A stretch of DNA of 64,000 nt, taken from the NCBI GenBank assembly GCA_949752795.1, contig OX457058.1, forward strand, positions 162,319,353 to 162,383,352, in the 5' to 3' direction. The number at the start of each line of letters is the position of its first letter. The first letter of the stretch is position 1. Under the pieces are notes generated by a model, which was not told the DNA's origin, made no database searches, and was given only the letters and a program-made list of their open reading frames with translations. The DNA comes from Hyperoodon ampullatus (lineage: Eukaryota > Chordata > Mammalia > Artiodactyla > Ziphiidae). Of this stretch, positions 57,000 to 64,000 are shown in pieces. The position numbers and the translations under genes were made by a program.

Positions 57000-59155
57000 T
57001 AGTATGGATCCTTTGAACCTGTGGTTGGTGGTGTTTGAAAATTCCAGGATATGGGTTGTATCCCCAACTCCAGTTTTGAAATCCAAAGAAAAAAAATGTT
57101 AACAGATTATCCCCATTACCAAGAAAATATCACAAATCATTGACTACCAAAGAAAGTGAATGGGTATTATCATCCTGATAAGCAAAGAAGAAACCATTAG
57201 TAAAAGTAGCACATGGATTATGAAGTTGTAACAAAATAAATAAACAGGAATACCTTGAACTGGATTCAGACCTTAGTGAAGTTTTAATAATGAGCAACAT
57301 TTTCCCAGGTGTCTTGACCATTCTCTTCTTGCACAACATAAATTCCACAGGATCATAGGACAATAATATGTGTTGATAAACTTGTTTGATTACACTTCCC
57401 AGGTGCTGCTGGGTCCAATTATCTTGGTGCTAAAATACCCTCTAATTGGGTGTGAAGCACACATCAGAGTTAATTATACTGTACACCACTATATGGGCTT
57501 GAAATAATTAAGAATGTTTTCACTTTTCAACTGGCCTAGTAAAATAAGTAAGGCATTTCAAGTTTCAGTCCTTAGAGATTTCTTTGAAACTCCTGAGATC
57601 AGCTAAATATGAATATATGTAAATTTCTAACCATAGGATCTTTTGAGACCATAAGCCTCTTATCATAACCTAGATGCTTTGATCTACAAAAGTATAGCTA
57701 TCTGTGTCTTACAAGGAGCATGTGCCCTTTGAAACTTGAGAAACCAAAATACTATGGGAAGGTGTGTTATAGTAAAAAATTGCATCATATTATATTATAC
57801 TATACTATATTTTTCCCTTAAAAGTACTAGTTGTTTAAAAGTATTGTTTCTGGAAGCTCATCTTCACAGTAAATATTATCAAGGCCAACTACATTGCAGA
57901 ATATTGGTTATATAATACATGAACAGTATTGAGAGAGTTAAAAGATTAAAACTAAAATGATACCCAAATCCAAAAAGAAAATCATGAAAATACATTTGGA
58001 ATTATCTATCCCAAGGAAATCTAGTAACCTATTCTTAGAGGAAAAAATGAAAGACAGGCTCTTGACTAAAGTCCTCTGTGTTATTTAACCTAAAATATAA
58101 ATATATATACGTGTGTGTGTGTGTATATGTGTGTGTGTATTCAGCAGCTAGTAAATTTGAAATTAACATAGGTAGTTAATCTTCTGAAAGGGCAAATAGA
58201 TGGCAAAAGGTGATAATGAGTTAAAATGTCAGCAACTTGTCTCCCAAATCATCTTGAACCGTTGTCCTGGAAGTTTATGACCATGTTGACCCTTCCTCTG
58301 TTGGATTATCTCTTGGCCTTGGTGGACTGTCTCATGATATCTACAAAGTTTTTCCTGATGTGATTCTTTCTCTGGTCACTAGCTCATCCATGCTGTCATT
58401 GGTTTCTTCTGTTACGTTTTACCTCTCCAGGCTTCATTCATTGTCTCTACTATCTTACTGTGCCAATAGTTCATGCTCATTTGAGCCAGTACTTTCAGCT
58501 ATTACTCACCCTGTGCATGGCATGGCATTGCTTAGCAATTAAATATTAAATCATGATGACTCATCTCAAAATATGGTACATTCTGCAACTGCTATGAAAT
58601 AAAGATCACAAGGTGTCTTAGATTCTTCTGTCTGTTAAATCATTTCATAGGTCAAGATTTTTGATAAGGATTTCTTTAACTTATCTTCTCTTCCCAGAAT
58701 AATTTGATTAATCCTAAATATCCGAGTGACACATTTTTTACCCATCAGCACTGGAATCTGATTTTCATCAGTTTTTCCATTTCAATGAATAAGTTCACTA
58801 ACCTGAGTCCAAAAATCTGAAAGTAACCAGTGGTTACGAGTTTTCAAACTTTTAATTGTCGTTTGCACCACTGTCACTTTAGGAACAGAAAGTATTTACA
58901 GAAGGCATATCATTTTGATAAATATATTCTTGAGTCAATAGTTTTACAACATACCATTAGCAAGAATTAATGTACCTGTACTTTACCTAGTTTGTAGGTA
59001 AAGATTAAAGTATTTAGAATACTTACTGACTTTTTTTACTTGTTATTTCTGCAAATTTAGTCTAAATCCAAGGGAAATTGGGATTCTCTCAGCTCCTTTA
59101 CAAACATAAGTAGAGGACAAAAGATGAACCTGCACTGATGCCCTCATTCATCTTA
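57000..59155. other. Unique AT-rich stretch
   Basis: No gene or named repeat other than a (TG)n at 58100-58139. Confidence 0.5.
58100..58139. repeat. (TA)/(TG)n microsatellite
   Basis: ATATATATAC followed by two TG runs separated by TATA. Confidence 0.9.
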
Positions 59156-59171
59156 AAAGCCAGATAATTAA

Positions 59172-59871
59172 GCTTTTAAAAAAATTTTTATTTTATACTG
59201 GAGTATAGATGATCAACAATGTGTTAGTTTCAGATGTACAGCAAAGTGATTCCGTTATACATATACATGTATCTATTCTTTTTCAAATTCTTTTTCCATT
59301 TAGGTTGTTATATAAAACTGAGTAGAGTTCCCTGTGCTGTACAGTAAATCCTTATTGGTTATCCATTTTAAATATAGCAGTGTGTACATGTTAATCCCAA
59401 ACTCCCAATCTATCCCACCCCCCGCCCTTCCCCCATGGTAACCATAAATTCATCTTCTAAGTCTGTGAGTCTGTTTCTGTTTTGTAAATAAGTTCATTTG
59501 TATAATTTTTTTTAGATTCAACATATAAGCAATATCATACAATATTTCACTTTGTCTGACTTACTTCACTCAGTATGACAATCCCTAGGTTTATTCTTGT
59601 TGCTGCAAATGGCATCATTTCATTCTTTTTAATGACTGAGTAATAGTCCATTATATATATGTACCACATCTCCCTTATCCATTCCTCTGTTGATGGACAT
59701 TTAAGTTGCTTCCATGTCCTGACTATTGTAAACAGTGATGCAATGAGCATTGGGGTGCATGTATCCTTTCGGACCATGTTTTTCTCTGGATAACAGGAGT
59801 GGGATTGCAGGATCATATGGTAGCTCTATTTTTTGTTTTTAAGGAAACTCCATGCTGGTCTCCATAGTGGG
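59172..59871 (-). mobile_element. L1 3' end, antisense, 5'-truncated, perfect 16-bp duplication
   Basis: AAAGCCAGATAATTAA flanks it perfectly (59156-59171 and 59872-59887). Inside, the minus strand gives an A-rich tail, an L1 3' UTR (AGTGATTCCGTTATACATAT, CCCTGTGCTGTACAGTAAAT and C-rich CCACCCCCCGCCC on the + strand) and the ORF2 C-terminus. Translation at 59547-59816 keeps [15 protein letters not shown] and LSEVSQTK, typical of the end of L1 ORF2p. Everything upstream was lost on insertion. Non-coding relic. Confidence 0.95.
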
Positions 59872-59887
59872 AAAGCCAGATAATTAA

Positions 59888-61390
59888 ACTTATATGATGA
59901 AAAGAATAAGTACTACTGCTTAAATTGGTTTTAACCTTATTAATTTGTTATTAATTAGATTAGTATTGTAATCACAAGAAGAGTCACTTTTCCGAAATAA
60001 AATCTATTCATTTTCATTTCATTTTATACTGTATGCAAAATTCCTGAAATTTCTAAGATCTAGTTAAATCACGTAACATTTTACATAACTAGAAAAAGTC
60101 AATATAAGTATTTAACAACTTGTAATTCTTTTTTCTGTTAATGCTACTAGATCTATCTTCTTTAATTCATCCCATAAGCATTTATTGAGCATCTTCAACA
60201 TGCCAAGTATTTGTGACACAAAGCCAAGGAGACTTAAGACCTGGGCCATGAGAACTTCTACTGTACCGGATGAAACAAGAATTCATTAAATAATCATATT
60301 AATATACCATAACAAACTATGGAACAACACAAGAATACCAGATTTAGTCTGAAGATCAAGAAAGTGCTCTTTAATTAATGAAAATTGAAAAGGAGAGTTA
60401 TTTAACCAAGCGAAAGGGAAGGCTTGCTTTGCAGACTCAGAGGAACATGTCAAAGAGCTCATGGTAAAAGGAAGTGTGTCACATTGGGGACCACTGAGAA
60501 AGAGAGTGAGGGAAGCTGTGATCTCACTGTGTTGACCCTGTGCTCCCCAACCCTATATTCTATCTGCCCCACTCCTACCCCACTTCCCAAAAGACAGCTG
60601 GCTCTGGAAAGACAGGTACCAGATCTCCTGTGGATAGAAGACTTGCCCAGTTTGGCCTGGTTAACTCAGGTTCAGACCTGAAAATTACTGCCTATCCACA
60701 CAGGTGCCCTGTCCTTGCCCAGACTCACTTCCTCAGTGTCTGCAGGGTCCTTATTATATCCAGAGGGAAGCTGACAGCACACAATTTCATAATGGAGCCT
60801 GTTCTGGAAAAAATAACTCTGAATGAAAATCTGAGGGCCGAAACAGATCTGATTATCCCAAATTCTGTGCTAAAGCAGACTGCATTGTAGTTGGCCTTTG
60901 ATGTATTATTAGAATCTAATAATAACTTACAAATGAAGACAAGCATCTTCTAGAAGATCTTTTGAAGGGTCTTATTTAAAATGCTTTGCAATGGCAAAGT
61001 ATCAGAGTTGTGATTTAAATTGCCTCCTTCCACTTTTACTGAAGGGATGAGTAGTAAGGTTCAGAAAACACATTCTTTTATATTCTGGCAGAAACCTCTG
61101 TGTTATAATCCTTGTAAGTACAATTATAAGACACAGGTCTGGTAGAAGTGTGCTCCACATGGGTGGTAGAATAACATGCCCTTTACAGAAATGAATTAAA
61201 CATAATAGATTTTAGATAAAAATGATAAATGCTAGATTATAAACCCCTTACAGACCTAGATCATATCTTATTAGCACAATAAATGTCACAGTTTAGGGAA
61301 AAGTAAATTTTCTAAATAGAAACAATAATAAATAATTGAATCAATGGCTAGATACCACTGAGATTGTACTCAATACCCTAAAAATTTAAT
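59888..61390. other. Mostly unique spacer
   Basis: No gene. About 60165-60265 (AAGCATTTATTGAGCATCTT, CAACATGCCAAGTATTTG) is a weak antisense L2 end. Frames at 60424-60890 have no domains. Confidence 0.5.
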
Positions 61391-61391
61391 C

Positions 61392-61622
61392 AGGAGTGAA
61401 CTTTAACATAAACTATGGACTCTGGGTGATAATGATGTGTCAGTGTAGTCTCATCAGTTGTAACAAATGTACCACTCTGGTAGCAGATGTTGATAATGGA
61501 GGAGACTATGCATGTATAAGGGCAGGGGGCTTATGGGAAATCTCTTTACCTTCTACTCAATTTTCCTATAAACCTAAAAATGGTCTAAAGGTAGTGTCTA
61601 TTAGAAAAAGTTTTAAAAATTT
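61392..61622 (+). mobile_element. L1M 3' UTR fragment
   Basis: AGTGAACTTTAACATAAACT, ATGGACTCTGGGTGATAATG, TCATCAGTTGTAACAAATGT, ACCACTCTGGTAGCAGATGT, TATGGGAAATCTCTTTACCT and TATAAACCTAAAAATGGTCT match the well-conserved L1MA/L1MB 3' UTR, in sense. Confidence 0.85.
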
Positions 61623-61779
61623 AATCTGGTAAAATAATCTTAATTATTATAGAAACCATGTTATTTTTGCCATAGTGTAAATTTGGGTTTAGAATATCCA
61701 CAGCATAAGGCAGTTCATCTACCTCTAGGTCAATGGATCTGCTAAACAGGTACTGCATGGTGGGTACAGCTGGGCCATT

Positions 61780-61965
61780 TATACAGTGCTTCCTATATTC
61801 TAAGCACCATGTGAGGCATCTCTGCATGCATTTTCATTGATTCCACACAAGAACTACATGAAATAGGTCCTACCTTTATTCTCAATTTATACATGGAGAA
61901 CAAGTGCAGTTCAGAGAGATTAAATAAATTCCCCAAAGTCACAAAGATAGCTTCTGTCACAGAAA
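61780..61965 (-). repeat. MIR SINE, antisense
   Basis: TTCCTATATTCTAAGCACCA, TTGATTCCACACAAGAACTA, ATGAAATAGGTCCTACC, TTCAGAGAGATTAAATAAAT and TCCCCAAAGTCACAAAGAT match antisense MIR. Confidence 0.75.
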
Positions 61966-64000
61966 TAAAAATGGTTCTTGCACACATTTTGGGTAGCTAA
62001 CTCCTAGGCTTGGCTTTTCTTAAGGCAGGATAAATGAGAAGTTGGAAGAAAGAATCTCTTCTTATTCAAGTATACTTTGCTGTTCTGGAAAAATGGAATG
62101 TGGGTACTACTTATGAAACTAGATCTGAAGATAACCAGAAATTGTAACACCAGATGGGACCATTAGATCATAAATTAAGTCCAAACTGGGTTAGGAAAGA
62201 TGTATGAAAATCCCCCATCAATTGTCTTGCTGCTGTTGAAGACCTAGGCATGTTCCTCTTCTGGATATGCTTTGGGACGAATCCAGTTTCATAGCAATGT
62301 GGACAGAAATAGAATAATATTCTAGGCACAGGGAAACACATGAACAAAGGTACAGAGGTGTGACCATGCATATTCAGGGCACAACAAATTGTTGTTCAAA
62401 ATAAATCTTCACTATCACCTGGAAAATTTCCAATTCTATTTTTTACTACAATTAAATGTACAGATCAATTTCATAAGATAATTCTTATGAAATCCCCCTC
62501 AAAAGTTTCTGACTCTTGTGCGACTTGGTATGATCACATCAGGACAAAAGAAAGATTTTGCCAGTGTCCTCTAGGAGTTTGAAATCAGATGAGAAATCAG
62601 GCCAATGTGAACCAAGACAGACAAATGTTTTAATTGCCTAGGTCAGTTTATGAACTACAGCAAAGCATGGCATTTACAGGAAAATCTTGGGGAAAAAAGA
62701 AAAACCACAGTAATCTAAATTATCTTCCCCACTTCCTAGGGCATCTGGGCCAAGTTCCATATCTGATCAAAAGAAGTCCAATTCTGTAATGTCTGCTCTT
62801 GGGATAATAGACTAAGAAGTAGGTGAAAAAAACAAGCAAAGAAATTCTTTTTCATCTTCTTTTAACAACCAGAAATAAAGATTATTTAATCCTATCTAGG
62901 AGCTGTAGTCATTTTTCAAAATCAATTTTTAAAGATACTGTTGTCTTATGTTTACCTTCCAGGTGTCTACTTTCTCAAGGTAACAAAAAGGTTCACAGGA
63001 TTCTTATCTCAGAGTGATAAACAGATGCAAACAGAGCCAGACCTATCTGGGCTACCACAAGGCCTATTTGACTAATTGCCCTGATAGATCATTCTCTGGT
63101 GCCTGATGTTGTTATTGCACCCAGCATAGCTGAGATAGCACATGTTTAACCCTTGACCTTCCAGCTGCCTCCACCACATCGCTCTGGAGCTGACCGTTCT
63201 CCATCATCACTTCCTCTCCATGGCAGCCAGGGAAAGAGATCTGTTTCTAAGAAAACAGCAAAGGCTCTGACCCCTTCATGAGTCACCAGTCTGTCTACCC
63301 ACTTCCAAGATTCCCCCTTTATATATTTATTCAGCTTGTCAGTGTTCCTGGCAAAGAGGGTAATGATATTTGAGGTAAACAGGATTCATACTAACTCTGG
63401 GGACAATAATTTCATAAATGGCTTCTACAAGCTTTATATAATTCAATCCATTTCATTCTATCCCCTTTTAAGGCAATTTTATTTTTTAACAAAAACGATA
63501 AAATAGCAAAAGGCACAGAATGAACAGAAGAAAAATATGCCAGGGCCTTTTGTTATGAGGTAGGGAAATACCTAATTATTCAGTGCCTTAGGGCACTGAT
63601 TTAAATTACTGTAAGATAGGCTAAATTCTATTACTAACAGCAGAAGTGAGAAGTAAATGTATTTTATCTAGGATAGGTCATCTTTCTTTTATTACATGCT
63701 TCACACATCTTATTCACAGGATGTACACTAATCGAGTTTTAACAGATACTGCCAACACATGGTAATTCAGCTGTTGACAGGCCTGGCTGAGTATTGCTGT
63801 GCAAAAATTTCACATTATGCAACATTATAGAAACATTAAATGGGAATAACACTCTGGTAAGTTGTGTGTTTTATGACCATTTGTGTTAATTAATGAAATT
63901 ATGTTGTCTTTACGGAGAGGCAGAGAATATATGGAGAAAAAGAAAAACATAATCATTATGGAGTATATTTGCATTTCTGTTCATTTTCTTGCAATGTCTC
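61966..64000. other. Unique spacer to window end
   Basis: No gene or named repeat seen; short frames on both strands lack domains. Confidence 0.5.

Overview
The window looks like nuclear DNA of a cetacean (whale or dolphin). The main evidence is about sixteen copies of CHR-type tRNA-derived SINEs: head resembling GGGCTTCCCTGGTGGCGCAG, a Pol III B-box-like GGTTCG, and an A-rich tail. These belong to the cetacean/hippo/ruminant clade, and the young short A-tailed form typical of cetaceans is very abundant here. Artiodactyl-type L1 3' ends and the ancient mammalian families MIR, L2, MER5A and MaLR LTRs fit this. The species cannot be named from the sequence, and toothed versus baleen whale is unresolved.

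I find no protein-coding gene, no tRNA, rRNA or recognisable small-RNA gene, no CpG island and no bacterial-type system. The open frames present are short, and most run through SINE, poly-A or simple-repeat sequence. The few readable protein traces are decayed reverse-transcriptase pieces of L1 (48.8-49.5 kb and 59.5-59.8 kb) and L2 (11.2-11.4 kb). The window is best read as an AT-rich intergenic or deep intronic stretch.

Layout. 0-10 kb: unique AT-rich DNA with SINEs (205, 3136, 3507, 5447, 9022), MIR, MER5A and L1M relics, a long GAAA tract (6.1 kb) and an antisense MaLR LTR (9.4-9.7 kb). 10-11.6 kb: a long antisense L2 carrying an unidentified roughly 380-bp insert and a tail-only retro-insertion. 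11.6-17 kb: mostly unique, with a GATA-rich array and a hAT remnant at 14.3-15.0 kb. 17-21 kb: a SINE cluster. 21-32 kb: mostly unique, with a MaLR LTR nested inside MER5A (25.6-26.05 kb) and an extremely AT-rich block (30.2-30.6 kb). 32-37 kb: a second tail-only insertion, a young L1 3' end, SINEs, an MLT1-like LTR, MIR and L2. 37.5-39.4 kb: a pair of about 250-bp inverted arms around 1.4 kb. 40-52 kb: L2, MIR and L1 relics and SINEs. 52-52.7 kb: an antisense ERV LTR. 53-64 kb: SINEs, a 74-bp tandem duplication, MER5A, an L1 with a perfect 16-bp target-site duplication (59.2-59.9 kb) and unique DNA.

The most notable structures are the inverted-repeat pair at 37.5/39.1 kb, two insertions that consist only of an A-rich tail between perfect target-site duplications (10.4 and 32.2 kb), the unidentified insert inside L2, and two unique segments that keep CpG sites in AT-rich surroundings (21.85-22.1 kb and 38.0-38.55 kb). 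I did not find an obvious new biological system. All family assignments are from memory of consensus sequences and all boundaries are by eye.
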